This document shows, one piece after another, positions 1 through 8,700 of a DNA stretch of 64,000 nucleotides (the first letter of the stretch is position 1; each line of letters starts with the position of its first letter). The notes under the pieces were generated by a model. That model did not search any database. It was not told the DNA's origin and was given only the letters and a program-made list of their open reading frames with translations. This stretch comes from an uncultured Bacteroidales bacterium (lineage in GTDB: Bacteria; Bacteroidota; Bacteroidia; Bacteroidales; Bacteroidaceae). Location: the NCBI GenBank assembly GCA_902774275.1, contig CACYHN010000005.1, positions 1 through 64,000 of the forward strand, in the 5' to 3' direction. A program made the translations under genes and the position numbers.

Positions 1-519
1 GGTGTTGTAGTGCTGGCCGTTTATCACCCAGTACTGACCTTCGGCCTGATCATCGACAGCGGTGCCGTGGGCATCGTTCCAGCGCAGACCCATACCGGCG
101 GTGATGAATACGCCATAGACCTTGTGTCCCATAAGTGTTACGGGAGCCCAATCGGCCATCGGCACGTTATTGAATCCGCCCATTGCCTGGCCGCTGAATC
201 CTCCGCGTGGTGCCTGTACCAGGTGGTTCTCCTTGCCGGACTGGTCATAGAGGATTGTTATCCAGCAGTAGGTATCCTTGCAGAAGCGGTCCTGTGCAGT
301 GGCATCGGCATAACCTCCGGGATCGCCGGCCGATGGCTGCACCACGCCTATGTCAAGTGTCTTGCCGTCGCTCTGGCGCATTACCTGATAGAGCGGGCCG
401 TTGTAGGATTTGTAGAGAGCGCGGGTGGTTGAATGCGCTGCAACGCAGGGCGCAGTGGCAATGAGTGCCGGGGCTAAGGCTACTCCGGCCAACAAAAGGA
501 CAATAGATGATTTTTTCAT
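1..519 (-). CDS. GH54-like alpha-L-arabinofuranosidase (C-terminus cut by window edge)
   Basis: The frame opens at an ATG at 519 on the minus strand and runs off the left edge, giving the first 173 residues. After a signal peptide (MKKSSIVLLLAGVALAPALI) comes CVAAHSTTRALY, then YNGPLYQV, AQDRFC and ITILYDQSGKENHL, which closely match the start of the catalytic domain of fungal AbfB-type GH54 arabinofuranosidases. The family removes arabinose side chains from arabinoxylan or arabinan; the signal peptide puts it outside the cytoplasm. It lies 12 bases upstream of, and is transcribed away from, the end of a GH43 gene on the same strand, so the two are probably co-transcribed hemicellulose genes. 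The catalytic residues lie outside the window and were not checked. Confidence 0.85.
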   Translation of the reverse strand, partial: MKKSSIVLLLAGVALAPALIATAPCVAAHSTTRALYKSYNGPLYQVMRQSDGKTLDIGVVQPSAGDPGGYADATAQDRFCKDTYCWITILYDQSGKENHLVQAPRGGFSGQAMGGFNNVPMADWAPVTLMGHKVYGVFITAGMGLRWNDAHGTAVDDQAEGQYWVINGQHYNT

Positions 520-531
520 AAGATTATTGGG

Positions 532-2031
532 TTAGTAAGTTATTACGGGCGGGATTGCAACGCGGGCGGGCTCGGTGCGGCCGGGAAGGCCGAATGCGGT
601 GAACTCTATCACTCCAAGCTGGGTGCCGGGCCATTCTGTAACGGTCAGTCGGACAAAACGGGCCTCTACCGGCTTGAACTCCTCAAAAATGGTGTTGCGC
701 TGCTCCGTGTTGGAGGTCTTGTCAAGGACAGTGGTGTAGGTATCACCGTCAAGCGATACATCTACCTTATATTTATAGACTGTTCCGGAACCGGCTCCTC
801 CTCCGAATCCTCGGCGGCCGCCGGCGTTGAACATAATGCGTACGGCATCCACGTCAAACAGCTGAACCTCGTCAAAACGGGTGGCGGGTGAGAGTTCTAT
901 CGTTATTGAGGGCTCGGGGTCCTGCGGATCGGGCTCCCAGACGGTGCCGCTGGAGTTATCCACAGCGTATGATGCGTATCGGCCCGGCTGCTGTGACGAG
1001 AACTTGGAGAGCGCGTTCATTGCGTTCATCTTGTTGATGGTTACGGGCAGCGATGCTCGGGCGCTCTTTACTCCGGGTGCGGGCTGGGGGGTATCGGTAA
1101 TCTGTACTGACCAGCGGCCCTTTTTGTCCACGTCGATGCGGTCCATACCTATGCGGCGGCCTCCGGGCGGGTTAGAGAGCACAATGGTGTAGAACTGCCA
1201 CAGGCCTCCGTCCGGACCCTCCACAACGCTTCCGTGGGCGGTGCCGGTTACAAGGCCGTCGGTCTTGCGCAGGAGCGGGTTGTTATCGGCATAAGTGTAG
1301 GGACCAAGCGGGTGTTTGGCGGTGTAGTAGCCCTCGGCGTAGGTTTTCCACTGGGTGCCCGATGCCGAGTACTGCATGTAATAGGTGCCTTTGTATTTGA
1401 AGAGCCAGGGGCCTTCTATCCATGCCACACCGGTATATTCGTTCATCTCGCCGTAACGCTCCCACTCGTGTTTGGGGTTGAAACTGAACAGGTGGGTGGG
1501 CTTGTCGGCAAAACGGTTCATATGGTCGGGGTCCAGAGGCACTCCGAATATGCCGCTTATGCCACGACCGGAGTAGAAGAGGTATGGCTTGTCATCGTCT
1601 ATGAAAATGTGCATATCGAACGGCTCGTTCCAGCCGCCCTCAACATCGGGGGTGTTCTCCCATTCGCCCAGAACGGAGTAGGGGCCCAGCGGGTTATCGG
1701 CCACATAGAGCGGGCAGTCATTGCCGGACATGTAGTATTTTCCGCGGAATTTGACCACATCTGGGGCTACGGGCACGCGCTGCACGGGTGTGAATTCCCA
1801 GTCCAGCATGTTGTCGCTGTGCCAGGCGCCGCCTCCGGTGCAGAACATGTAGTATCGGCCGTCATCGTCACGTATTACCGATACGTCGCCCGATGCGTTG
1901 CCGCCCGGACCTATCACCATAGGCAGCGGATTGCAGTACCTGCGGCCATCGGCCACGTCATTATTCACGCTTTGCTGCGCTCCTGTGCAGGATACCAGCG
2001 TGATGGTCAGTAATATTAGGCTCTTTCTCAT
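532..2031 (-). CDS. GH43-family glycoside hydrolase lipoprotein with C-terminal F5/8 type C-like domain
   Basis: 499 residues from the ATG at 2031; this start gives a lipoprotein signal (MRKSLILLTITLVSC, lipid on Cys15), whereas the longer frame back to 2136 runs into the neighbouring gene. Five-bladed propeller features of GH43 are visible: a candidate catalytic base Asp49 in GDVSV, Asp139 in FDMHIF and a candidate acid Glu206 in WIEGPW. From about residue 350 a discoidin-like (F5/8 type C) carbohydrate-binding domain follows, with SYAVDNSSGTVWEPD and ending in RFVRLTV. A glycine/arginine-rich loop (RRGFGGGAGSG) interrupts this domain. Likely removes arabinose or xylose from arabinoxylan at the cell surface, together with the GH54 gene downstream. 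The exact substrate cannot be read from the sequence. Confidence 0.85.
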   Translation of the reverse strand: MRKSLILLTITLVSCTGAQQSVNNDVADGRRYCNPLPMVIGPGGNASGDVSVIRDDDGRYYMFCTGGGAWHSDNMLDWEFTPVQRVPVAPDVVKFRGKYYMSGNDCPLYVADNPLGPYSVLGEWENTPDVEGGWNEPFDMHIFIDDDKPYLFYSGRGISGIFGVPLDPDHMNRFADKPTHLFSFNPKHEWERYGEMNEYTGVAWIEGPWLFKYKGTYYMQYSASGTQWKTYAEGYYTAKHPLGPYTYADNNPLLRKTDGLVTGTAHGSVVEGPDGGLWQFYTIVLSNPPGGRRIGMDRIDVDKKGRWSVQITDTPQPAPGVKSARASLPVTINKMNAMNALSKFSSQQPGRYASYAVDNSSGTVWEPDPQDPEPSITIELSPATRFDEVQLFDVDAVRIMFNAGGRRGFGGGAGSGTVYKYKVDVSLDGDTYTTVLDKTSNTEQRNTIFEEFKPVEARFVRLTVTEWPGTQLGVIEFTAFGLPGRTEPARVAIPPVITY

Positions 2032-2056
2032 ACCGCGAATATATAAAAAATGATGC

Positions 2057-2139
2057 AAAGTGACGCAAAGGGGTATTTCTTTCAGTCGCTTCGCTTGGTG
2101 AAAGCGTCCCTTCGGGCCGAGCGCGTTTTGCGTCACTTT
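2057..2139. repeat. 13-bp inverted repeat spanning the GH43/ABC-F junction
   Basis: Perfect 13-base arms at 2057-2069 (AAAGTGACGCAAA) and 2127-2139, separated by 57 bases that hold a smaller hairpin. It overlaps the end of the ABC-F gene and the region upstream of the GH43 start, so it may act as a terminator or belong to the scattered palindrome family seen elsewhere; GTGACGCAAA recurs at 40831-40839 next to the large palindrome. Confidence 0.55.
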
Positions 2140-3905
2140 TCGCTCAGTTCGAGCCAGCGCATGGTGATGGTGTCGGTGCGGTCCAGGATTTGGCCGATGC
2201 GGGCGGATTTCTGCTGGAGCTGGTCGTAGGGCAGGGTGCCGCTGTTCAGTTCCTGCTCTAACAGGGCTTTCTCCTCCTCCAGTTGCTGGAGTTCCTGCTC
2301 AATCTGCTCCATCTCGCGTTTCTCCTTGAAGGTGAGTTTTGCGGGCCGATTGGCGTTTGCTGCGGGTTGCTGTGGGGGAGCGGCGGGCTTGCTCTTGGCT
2401 GCGGCGGCTTTCTCCTCATCCTCCTTGAGCACCTTGTACTCCATGTAGTCGCTGTACGATGAGGGGAAGTTGGTGACCTTGCCGTCGCCCTCAAACACCA
2501 GCAGATGCTCTGCTATCTTGTCCATGAAGTATCGGTCATGCGATACCACAATCACGCATCCCTTGAACTGTGCAATATACTCCTCGAGCACCTGCAGGGT
2601 CATTATGTCCAGATCATTGGTGGGCTCGTCCAGAATCAGGAAATTGGGGCTCTGCATCAGGATGGTGCAGAGATACAGGCGTCGGCGCTCGCCTCCGCTC
2701 AGCTTGCTCACATAGCTGTACTGCGTCTTGGGTGTAAAGAGGAATTTCTGCAGGAACTGCCCGGCCGACATGCGGCGCCCGTCATCCAGGACTATATGGT
2801 CGGCAATGGCGGTCACCACGTCAATCACTTTGGCATCCTCAGGGAATGTGAGTCCGCCCTGCGAGTAGTATCCGATCTTGAGAGTGGTTCCACGATCTAT
2901 AACACCGCTGTCGGGCTGTTCAATGCCCAAAAGAAGCTTGAGGAAAGTGGATTTGCCCACGCCGTTCTCACCTATTATACCCAACTTCTCGTAGCGGGTA
3001 AAGATGTAGCTGAAATCCTTGAGTATTATCTTGTCATCGAACGCCTTGCTAAGGTGCTCAATATCAAATATCTTTTTACCGATGTATGATGCCTTTACGT
3101 CCAGGGCCACGCTCTGCTCGTCGCGGCGGTGCTGCAAGCGCTCTTCCAGCTGATGGAACGACTCCTTGCGGTAGCGTGCCTTGCCTCCGCGGGCGCAGGG
3201 CATGCGGCGCATCCAATCCAGTTCACGACGGTAGAGATTCAGGTCACTCTCGCGCTGCGATGACTCGGCGTCTATGCGTTCCTGGCGTTTTTCCAGATAG
3301 TAGCTGTAATTGCCCTGATAGGAGTAGGCGCGGAAATCATCAATCTCTATGATGCGGTTGCACACACGGTCCAGCAGGTATCGGTCATGAGTGACCATGA
3401 ACAGAGTCAGACGGCTAGCAGTGAGGTAATCCTCCAGCCACTCGGTCACCTCCACGTCCAGATGGTTGGTGGGTTCGTCAAGTATCAGGAAATCGGGTTC
3501 CTGCATAAGTGCCTGGGCCAATGCAACCCGTTTGGCCTGACCTCCGGAGAGCTGGTCTATGGGTTTGTCAAAATCGGGTACGCCCAGTTTGGTGAGCAGT
3601 TGGCGGGCACGCAGCAGTTTCTCGTCATCGGACTCCGGGCAACAGGCGGTCAGCACGTTTGCGCCCTTGGGGAATACGGGGGTCTGCACCAGATAGGCGG
3701 TGCGGATGTCACGGCGGAATGTGATGGTGCCGCTGCGGTAATCGGCCTTACCGGCAATCACGTCCAGCAGGGTGCTCTTGCCCTGGCCGTTGCGTGCTAT
3801 AAGTCCCACCTTCTCACCCTGGTTGATGTTGAGCGAGAGACCGTCAAATATCACGCGGTCACCAAATGACTTGCTCAGTCCGTCTATCTGCAGAAAACTC
3901 TCCAT
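2133..3905 (-). CDS. ABC-F family ATPase, Uup-like
   Basis: 590 residues from the ATG at 3905 (MESFLQIDGLSKSF); a start four codons earlier is possible but falls into the promoter. Two ABC ATPase cassettes lie in one chain without membrane segments: Walker A ARNGQGKST then LSGGQ and LILDEPTNHLD; second Walker A GENGVGKST, LSGGE and LILDEPTNDLD. The linker carries the charged helical segment typical of ABC-F proteins, and the C-terminus (from about residue 515) is a Lys/Glu-rich coiled coil as in Uup. Uup-type proteins act on ribosomes or nucleic acid in the cytoplasm. The first glycine of the first Walker A is replaced by Ala. A TATCTTTG box at 3915-3922 faces this gene. Confidence 0.88.
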   Translation of the reverse strand: MESFLQIDGLSKSFGDRVIFDGLSLNINQGEKVGLIARNGQGKSTLLDVIAGKADYRSGTITFRRDIRTAYLVQTPVFPKGANVLTACCPESDDEKLLRARQLLTKLGVPDFDKPIDQLSGGQAKRVALAQALMQEPDFLILDEPTNHLDVEVTEWLEDYLTASRLTLFMVTHDRYLLDRVCNRIIEIDDFRAYSYQGNYSYYLEKRQERIDAESSQRESDLNLYRRELDWMRRMPCARGGKARYRKESFHQLEERLQHRRDEQSVALDVKASYIGKKIFDIEHLSKAFDDKIILKDFSYIFTRYEKLGIIGENGVGKSTFLKLLLGIEQPDSGVIDRGTTLKIGYYSQGGLTFPEDAKVIDVVTAIADHIVLDDGRRMSAGQFLQKFLFTPKTQYSYVSKLSGGERRRLYLCTILMQSPNFLILDEPTNDLDIMTLQVLEEYIAQFKGCVIVVSHDRYFMDKIAEHLLVFEGDGKVTNFPSSYSDYMEYKVLKEDEEKAAAAKSKPAAPPQQPAANANRPAKLTFKEKREMEQIEQELQQLEEEKALLEQELNSGTLPYDQLQQKSARIGQILDRTDTITMRWLELSEK

Positions 3906-3914
3906 ATCGGTCAG

Positions 3915-3941
3915 CAAAGATAACTAAAAAGAGTATATTTG
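3915..3941. promoter_or_regulatory. Interlaced divergent -7 boxes for ABC-F and esterase genes
   Basis: A minus-strand TATCTTTG (3915-3922) precedes the ABC-F start at 3905, and a plus-strand TATATTTG (3934-3941) precedes the esterase start at 3971. Both fit the Bacteroidetes TAnnTTTG -7 consensus. The two promoters would overlap, each -33 region lying in or beyond the other's -7 box. No good -33 TTTG is seen for either. Confidence 0.45.
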
Positions 3942-3970
3942 CGTACTGAACTTACTAACCAGCATTCATT

Positions 3971-5086
3971 ATGAAAATATCCGGTATTACCTTCATTCTC
4001 GCCCTTTTGGTCTCTGTGCCTGCATCGGCCGTGCAGAGTACTTCGGCATCGGACAGTCGCATCACATACGTGGGCCGTACCCTGGCGGCTGACGGCGACG
4101 TGAGTTTTGACTGGAGTTCCACTTATGCAAAGATTTCGTTCCAGGGCGATTATCTGGCCGTGCGTGCATCGGACACGGGTAAGGACTATTTCAATGTGTG
4201 GATTGACCGTGATATGAGCGCCGAGGCCGATAAAGTGCTGTGTTTAAACTCTGCCGATACTCTGCTCACCATTGTAAGCAGTGCCGATTTCAAGAAAGGC
4301 AAGAAACAGGCCAGCCATTCGGTGATAATCCAGAAACGCACCGAGGCCGATCAGGGCCGTACTACATTCCATGAGTTCCTGACCGATAAGGGACTGCAGC
4401 AGGCGGCGCCGGTCAAGGAGCGCCTGATTGAGTTTGTGGGTGATTCTTACACATGCGGTTACGGCATTGAGAACAGTATATCGCGCAACCGGTATACTCC
4501 GGAGACTCAGAACACTTCCAAGACTTACTGTGCTCTGCTGGCCCGGTATTTCGATGCCGATTTCATCACTGTCTCGCATTCGGGAATGGGAATTTGCCGC
4601 AACTATGATGACCGTGACAAGAATGCCCGCTGGTATATGCCCGACCGTTACGGATGCACTTTTGACAATGCCCGCCAGCCCAAGTGGGAGCCGGGTGATC
4701 AGAAACCTGACATCACCATGATTTATCTTGGGCAGAACGATTTCTCTACCGAGCGCCAGCCCATGCGTGATCCGTTTAAGCGCAACTACAAGCGTCTGAT
4801 CAAGGCCATCAAGGATTATTACGGAGAGGATCATCCCATCCTGTGCGTATCGACCAAGGTTGACAAACTGCTGTTTGACTTTGTGCGCGAGTGCGTTGAG
4901 GAGTGCGGCTACCGTAACGTCTATTACGACGGGATGTTCCAGGCCGTTCATCTGGACAATGACCAGGAACTGGGAGCTGACTGGCATCCCAACTGGAAGG
5001 CTCACATCAAGCTGGCCTACGCCCTGATACCTTATTTCTCTACTATAACCGGCTGGGATATGCAGCCTACTAAACCTATTGAATAA
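3971..5086 (+). CDS. Secreted SGNH/GDSL esterase, carbohydrate esterase family 2-like
   Basis: 371 residues with a signal peptide ending near Ala20 (VPASAVQS). Residues about 30-130 form the jelly-roll N-terminal domain typical of CE2 acetylxylan esterases (ITYVGR, YLAVRASDTG, FNVWIDRD). The SGNH hydrolase part shows GDSY with nucleophile Ser159, GxND at 254-257 (GQND) and Asp337/His339 in DWHPN. The family removes acetyl groups from xylan or other hemicellulose, which fits the GH54 and GH43 genes upstream. Its stop is followed after one base by the ATG of the metallo-beta-lactamase-fold gene, so they form a transcription unit. Confidence 0.85.
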   Translation: MKISGITFILALLVSVPASAVQSTSASDSRITYVGRTLAADGDVSFDWSSTYAKISFQGDYLAVRASDTGKDYFNVWIDRDMSAEADKVLCLNSADTLLTIVSSADFKKGKKQASHSVIIQKRTEADQGRTTFHEFLTDKGLQQAAPVKERLIEFVGDSYTCGYGIENSISRNRYTPETQNTSKTYCALLARYFDADFITVSHSGMGICRNYDDRDKNARWYMPDRYGCTFDNARQPKWEPGDQKPDITMIYLGQNDFSTERQPMRDPFKRNYKRLIKAIKDYYGEDHPILCVSTKVDKLLFDFVRECVEECGYRNVYYDGMFQAVHLDNDQELGADWHPNWKAHIKLAYALIPYFSTITGWDMQPTKPIE

Positions 5087-5087
5087 T

Positions 5088-5927
5088 ATGAAAAAGATTA
5101 TTCTTGCAGCAATCCTGTTCTGCTTTGTTGCCGGGCCGATGACGGCTCAGGGTAGTGATGTCAACAGCCGTGACCTTCGCGGCAAAGTGGTTTATGAGGA
5201 TGATGAGGTGGTGTTCCGCCAGCTGGACGAGCATACCTGGATAGGAAACGGACACCGTACTTATAACGAGTCTCTTTATCTTGTTGAGGGTAATGACCGT
5301 GCGGTGCTGATAGATGCCGGCACCCGTGTTCCGGGGCTGGACAAGATTGTGGCCGGTATCACATCCAAGCCCGTAACAATGATATTGACCCACGGACACG
5401 GTGACCACGTAGGCGGAGTAGGACCGTTCCCTGAGGTCTGGATAGGTCCTGCCGATGAGCAGATGCTGCGAAACAGCCAGCGCCGGTACCAGGGCCAGAT
5501 CAGGCACCTGACCGATGGCGAGACCATTGACCTGGGCGGACGCAAGCTGGAGGTGATGTTCACTCCCGGTCACACATCGGGCAGCGTGACATTCTTTGAC
5601 AAGGCAAACCATTACGGATTCAGCGGCGATGCATTCGGATCAACCAATCTGTTGGTGTTTACATATTTATCAAACGTCGTGTCATCGGCCGCAAAGGTTG
5701 AGAAATATATCAAGGATAATGATATAAGGTTTCTGTTCCCCGGACACTACAGCGGTGACAATCTGGAGACTCCGCAACGTGTCTCTGATATCAGGGAAAT
5801 GTGCCAGGAGGTGCTTAACGGCAAGCGTCAGGGCATAAAGAGTGACGGCAACAACGGTGGTAATGACCTGATGATTGATGACAGGGGAGTGCGCATAACC
5901 TTCAGCAGCCGTAACGGAATCAGATAA
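5088..5927 (+). CDS. Exported metallo-beta-lactamase-fold hydrolase
   Basis: 279 residues from the ATG at 5088, one base after the esterase stop; an earlier ATG at 5079 would overlap. A signal peptide (MKKIILAAILFCFVAGPMTA) is followed by an MBL fold with the metal motif THGHGDHVGG, a second histidine in TPGHTSGS and a third in FPGHYSGD, with Asp in FSGDAFG. The set of ligands is complete, so it should bind two metals. Members act as periplasmic thiolesterases, lactonases or phosphodiesterases; nothing here fixes the substrate. Placement right behind an acetyl esterase suggests a carbohydrate-linked role, but that is inference. Confidence 0.8.
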   Translation: MKKIILAAILFCFVAGPMTAQGSDVNSRDLRGKVVYEDDEVVFRQLDEHTWIGNGHRTYNESLYLVEGNDRAVLIDAGTRVPGLDKIVAGITSKPVTMILTHGHGDHVGGVGPFPEVWIGPADEQMLRNSQRRYQGQIRHLTDGETIDLGGRKLEVMFTPGHTSGSVTFFDKANHYGFSGDAFGSTNLLVFTYLSNVVSSAAKVEKYIKDNDIRFLFPGHYSGDNLETPQRVSDIREMCQEVLNGKRQGIKSDGNNGGNDLMIDDRGVRITFSSRNGIR

Positions 5928-5952
5928 ATAGAGTGTTAAAAAGTTTAAAACG

Positions 5953-6006
5953 TTTGGCACGTATAAAAATGCTGTTTACATTTGCGATATCATTTTGATA
6001 TCAAAA
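5953..6006 (+). promoter_or_regulatory. Promoter and 14-bp palindrome upstream of the SPFH gene
   Basis: TTTG at 5953-5956, a 20-base spacer and TACATTTG at 5977-5984 match the Bacteroidetes -33/-7 promoter closely. Right behind it lies a perfect palindrome TTTTGATATCAAAA (5993-6006), with a second GATATC at 5986-5991, near the expected transcription start; this could bind a repressor such as the small Arc-like protein encoded two genes on. Confidence 0.6.
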
Positions 6007-6028
6007 GCAAATCAAAACAATAAAAGTT

Positions 6029-6955
6029 ATGGAAACAAAAGAATTTGAATTTAAAGGATTCAGGATGAGCGGATTCATGGCCATCCTTCTGATGCTGATC
6101 ATTATCGGCGTAATTATCGCAACTCCGTTATTTGATCTCCCTCTCTCCGGTTTTACCCCTCTGTTTGTAGTGCTGCTGGTAATAATTGCAGCAGGATTTG
6201 TTCAGCTTGAGCCAAATGAGGCACGCGCCATGGTGTTCTTTGGAAAGTACAAAGGCACATTCCGTGAGAACGGTTTCTGGTGGGTCAATCCTCTGCTCAA
6301 GAAGAAAAAGATTTCATTGCGCGCCCGTAACCTTAATGCTGAGGCCATCAAGGTAAATGACAAGAGCGGTAACCCCATCATGATAGGTCTTGTCATGGTA
6401 TGGAAAATCCGTGATGTCTATAAGGCACTCTTTGAAATAGATTCACAGACCATGGGCCAGACTCCTGGCGGTATAGTCAACCTTAATGCCACAATGAGAG
6501 CATTTGAAAATTTTGTGGCAGTTCAGTCAGATGCAGCCCTGCGCCAGGTGGCCGGCCGTTACAACTATGATGAGAACGGTGGCGGAGACAATGTCGTTAC
6601 ACTTCGTTCAGGTGCCGATGAAATCAACGAGATGCTTAAGCAGACACTGAACGAGCGTCTTGCAATAGCAGGCATCGAGGCTGTTGAGGCCCGTATCAAC
6701 TACCTGGCATACGCTCCTGAGATTGCTGCCGTAATGCTCCGCCGCCAGCAGGCCGATGCTATCATATCAGCTCGTGAGAAGATAGTGGAAGGCGCAGTAT
6801 CAATGGTAAAGATGGCTCTTGACAACCTTAAGAAAGACGGTGTGGTTGAGCTTGATGAGGAGCGCAAGGCCGCAATGGTAAGTAACCTTCTCGTAGTGCT
6901 TTGCGGTGATGAGCCTGCATCACCTGTAGTGAACACAGGTACATTATACAATTAA
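6029..6955 (+). CDS. SPFH/Band 7 domain membrane protein
   Basis: 308 residues. Two hydrophobic segments near residues 15-33 and 43-58 anchor the N-terminus, then [21 protein letters not shown] opens a Band 7 (stomatin/prohibitin/flotillin-like) domain, with GFWWVNPLL and [13 protein letters not shown] in the core. A helical region with [12 protein letters not shown] follows, typical of the oligomerising part. Such proteins form membrane rings or microdomains. The next gene is a tiny Arc-like DNA-binding protein only 12 bases on, followed by a membrane protein; this trio seems to be one operon under the promoter at 5953-5984. Confidence 0.85.
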   Translation: METKEFEFKGFRMSGFMAILLMLIIIGVIIATPLFDLPLSGFTPLFVVLLVIIAAGFVQLEPNEARAMVFFGKYKGTFRENGFWWVNPLLKKKKISLRARNLNAEAIKVNDKSGNPIMIGLVMVWKIRDVYKALFEIDSQTMGQTPGGIVNLNATMRAFENFVAVQSDAALRQVAGRYNYDENGGGDNVVTLRSGADEINEMLKQTLNERLAIAGIEAVEARINYLAYAPEIAAVMLRRQQADAIISAREKIVEGAVSMVKMALDNLKKDGVVELDEERKAAMVSNLLVVLCGDEPASPVVNTGTLYN

Positions 6956-6967
6956 TTGCTGGTACAG

Positions 6968-7132
6968 ATGGCTAAAGACGCTGACTCCAAGAGTTTTCTG
7001 CTGAGAGTGGACTCTGCAACAATGGAGGCCCTGGAACAATGGGCCGCCAGCGAGTTCCGCAGCGTGAACGGCCAGCTGCAATGGATTATAGCCGATGCGT
7101 TGCGTCGCGCCGGCCGCAAACCAAAACAGTGA
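6968..7132 (+). CDS. Small Arc-family ribbon-helix-helix-like protein
   Basis: 54 residues, MAKDADSKSFLLRVD then MEALEQWAASEFRSVNGQ and LRRAGRKPKQ. The short beta strand (KSFLLRVD) and two helices (MEALEQWAASEF, VNGQLQWIIADALRRAG) match the Arc/MetJ ribbon-helix-helix pattern. It lies 12 bases after the SPFH gene and its stop is 2 bases before the next ATG, so it is surely translated in the operon. Arc-like proteins bind DNA as dimers; the palindrome at 5993-6006 at the head of the operon is a possible target, which is inference only. Confidence 0.75.
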   Translation: MAKDADSKSFLLRVDSATMEALEQWAASEFRSVNGQLQWIIADALRRAGRKPKQ

Positions 7133-7134
7133 AT

Positions 7135-7686
7135 ATGGGACAGATTAGAGTTTTACACGAACACTATGACCGCAGGCCGTGGGCCGGCATTGTGGCGGGA
7201 GTACTGGTAATAATACCAATAATAAGTCGATTGATAGACGACGGCTTTTCAGTGACATCGGTAATCATATGTGCCCTGACTGCTGTTCCTTTGCTGCTTA
7301 TTCTGATTCTGGACGTGATCCGTAGAAAGAGACCGTCGCTCGTGGTTTATAATGACCGCATTGAGGTGATGATACCCTCAGTCTCCCCAAAAACGGATGA
7401 GATAATGTATTCCGATATAAGGAACCTTGCCATGGAATCAGGCCAGCTGCTGATATGGCGGGATGACCAGTCTTCTCCTATGTATTGCAACCTCGGCGCA
7501 AATGTCCGGAATGCCCAGGAGACCTATGATATACTAAGGTCTGCTTATGACAAGTACAATCATGAGCACAATATCAAGCCCGTTCCCGTTGAGAATCTCC
7601 CCAAAAGGAATAAGGGCGTGATGATTGCGATAATGATTCTGGTCATGACCGCGACTATGATGGCATTGTTCCTGTTGCGCCGGTAA
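7135..7686 (+). CDS. Small membrane protein, STM3941-like (function unknown)
   Basis: 183 residues from the ATG at 7135, two bases after the Arc-like gene; the longer frame to 7039 would overlap that gene fully and is rejected. Two membrane segments lie at about residues 17-30 and 40-60, followed by RRKRPSLVVYNDRIEVMIPS and a beta-rich region that resembles a PH-like fold, and a third membrane segment at the C-terminus (GVMIAIMILVMTATMMALFL). The layout recalls STM3941-type proteins. No catalytic motif is visible. Third gene of the SPFH operon. Confidence 0.6.
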   Translation: MGQIRVLHEHYDRRPWAGIVAGVLVIIPIISRLIDDGFSVTSVIICALTAVPLLLILILDVIRRKRPSLVVYNDRIEVMIPSVSPKTDEIMYSDIRNLAMESGQLLIWRDDQSSPMYCNLGANVRNAQETYDILRSAYDKYNHEHNIKPVPVENLPKRNKGVMIAIMILVMTATMMALFLLRR

Positions 7687-7695
7687 CCGACAGGA

Positions 7696-8220
7696 TTAGA
7701 GGTAGCGGACTGTCTCTTCCAGCGGCTTGCGCTTGGGGTGACGGTCCGATGCCACACCATCCGCAGCGGCATAACCGATGGGCATGAGCGCAACAGGCTT
7801 GATGTTGGGCGGCAGGTTGAACAGCTGGCGGGTGGCCTTGAAGTCAAAGCTGCATACCCAGCAGGAGCCGATACCCAGTTCCCATGCCTGGAGCATCATC
7901 TGCGTGAGCACGATGGTAGCATCCATCTCGCCGGCGGAGTGACCCTCCTCCTCATGCTTGCGGTTTTTCCAGCAGATATCCTCGTCATAGCACACCAGCA
8001 GAGCCTGCGGAGCATGGAACATATACGGCGTCACGCTAGCCATCTTAGCCACGGCATCGGGGCTCTGCAGCACATAAATTACCTGCGGCTGGAAGTTCAC
8101 GGCAGTAGGTGCCACGCGGCCAGCCTCCAGTATCTTTTCAAGTTTCTCAGGCTCCACCTTGCGGTCCGAGAACGAGCGCACCGAGTAGCGCGCCTTACAT
8201 AATTCAAGAAAGTCTGTCAT
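7696..8220 (-). CDS. Nitroreductase family protein
   Basis: 174 residues from the ATG at 8220 (MTDFLELCKARYSVRSF). The N-terminal RYSVRSFSDRKVEPEKLEKILEAGRVAPTA is the usual FMN-binding start of this family (Arg11, Ser13, Arg15 region), with MMLQAWELGIGSCWV and LPIGYAA-like MPIGYAA at the C-terminal side. It reduces nitro groups, quinones or enones with NAD(P)H and FMN in the cytoplasm. Minus-strand box TACTTTTG at 8253-8260 may drive it. Transcribed away from the thioesterase gene at 8299. Confidence 0.85.
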   Translation of the reverse strand: MTDFLELCKARYSVRSFSDRKVEPEKLEKILEAGRVAPTAVNFQPQVIYVLQSPDAVAKMASVTPYMFHAPQALLVCYDEDICWKNRKHEEEGHSAGEMDATIVLTQMMLQAWELGIGSCWVCSFDFKATRQLFNLPPNIKPVALMPIGYAAADGVASDRHPKRKPLEETVRYL

Positions 8221-8298
8221 AGCTGTAAAGGTTTTGGTAAAACTCTTATCGGCAAAAGTAAACAATAGGATTTGAAAAAGCATTAACTTCGCGCTGCT

Positions 8299-8700
8299 AT
8301 GAAAGATTATCTTTTTACAACCTCTCTTGAGACCCGTGACTACGAATGTGACCTGCAGGGCGTAGTCAACAATGCCAATTACCAGCACTATCTGGAATAT
8401 ACCCGCCACAAATGGCTGCAGAGCCGCGGTCAGTCATTCCAGCAGTGGCATGAGAAGGGCATCGACGCCATGGTATCGGAAATCAACATCAAGTATAAGA
8501 GCCCGCTGCATGGTCAGGAGGAGTTCCTGTCATGCCTCAACCTGCACCGTGAGGGCGCCCGTTTCATATTTGAGCAGGACATATACCGTAAGGCCGATAT
8601 GAAACTCTGCATCCAGGCCACGGTTACCGTTGTCAGCGTGGTGAACGGCCGTCTGAGCAAGGGTGACGAGATTGCGTTCCTTCTTGAGGATGTTCAGTAA
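8299..8700 (+). CDS. Acyl-CoA thioesterase, hot-dog fold (4HBT/YbgC type)
   Basis: 133 residues. The motif YECDLQGVVNNANYQHYLEYTRHKWL matches the active-site region of 4-hydroxybenzoyl-CoA thioesterase-like proteins (Asp in DxQGVVNN), and SEINIKYKSPL marks the central strand. Cytoplasmic hydrolysis of short acyl-CoA or aryl-CoA thioesters is the family role; the substrate is not fixed. A TAACTTCG box near 8284-8291 may be its promoter. Its end overlaps the HAD gene start by 11 bases, suggesting translational coupling. Confidence 0.8.
   Translation: MKDYLFTTSLETRDYECDLQGVVNNANYQHYLEYTRHKWLQSRGQSFQQWHEKGIDAMVSEINIKYKSPLHGQEEFLSCLNLHREGARFIFEQDIYRKADMKLCIQATVTVVSVVNGRLSKGDEIAFLLEDVQ

Noticed and set aside
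1234..2013. A 259-codon open frame on the plus strand
   Set aside because: It lies entirely opposite the GH43 gene and its protein has no recognisable motif; the minus-strand frame has clear catalytic motifs and a lipoprotein signal.
2133..3905. Antibiotic-resistance ABC-F (Msr/Vga type)
   Set aside because: The C-terminal coiled coil and linker resemble Uup, a housekeeping member, rather than the resistance proteins with long interdomain linkers.
4244..5005. A 253-codon minus-strand open frame
   Set aside because: Opposite the SGNH esterase gene, whose GDS, GxND and DxxH-type motifs are intact; the antisense frame is composition-driven.
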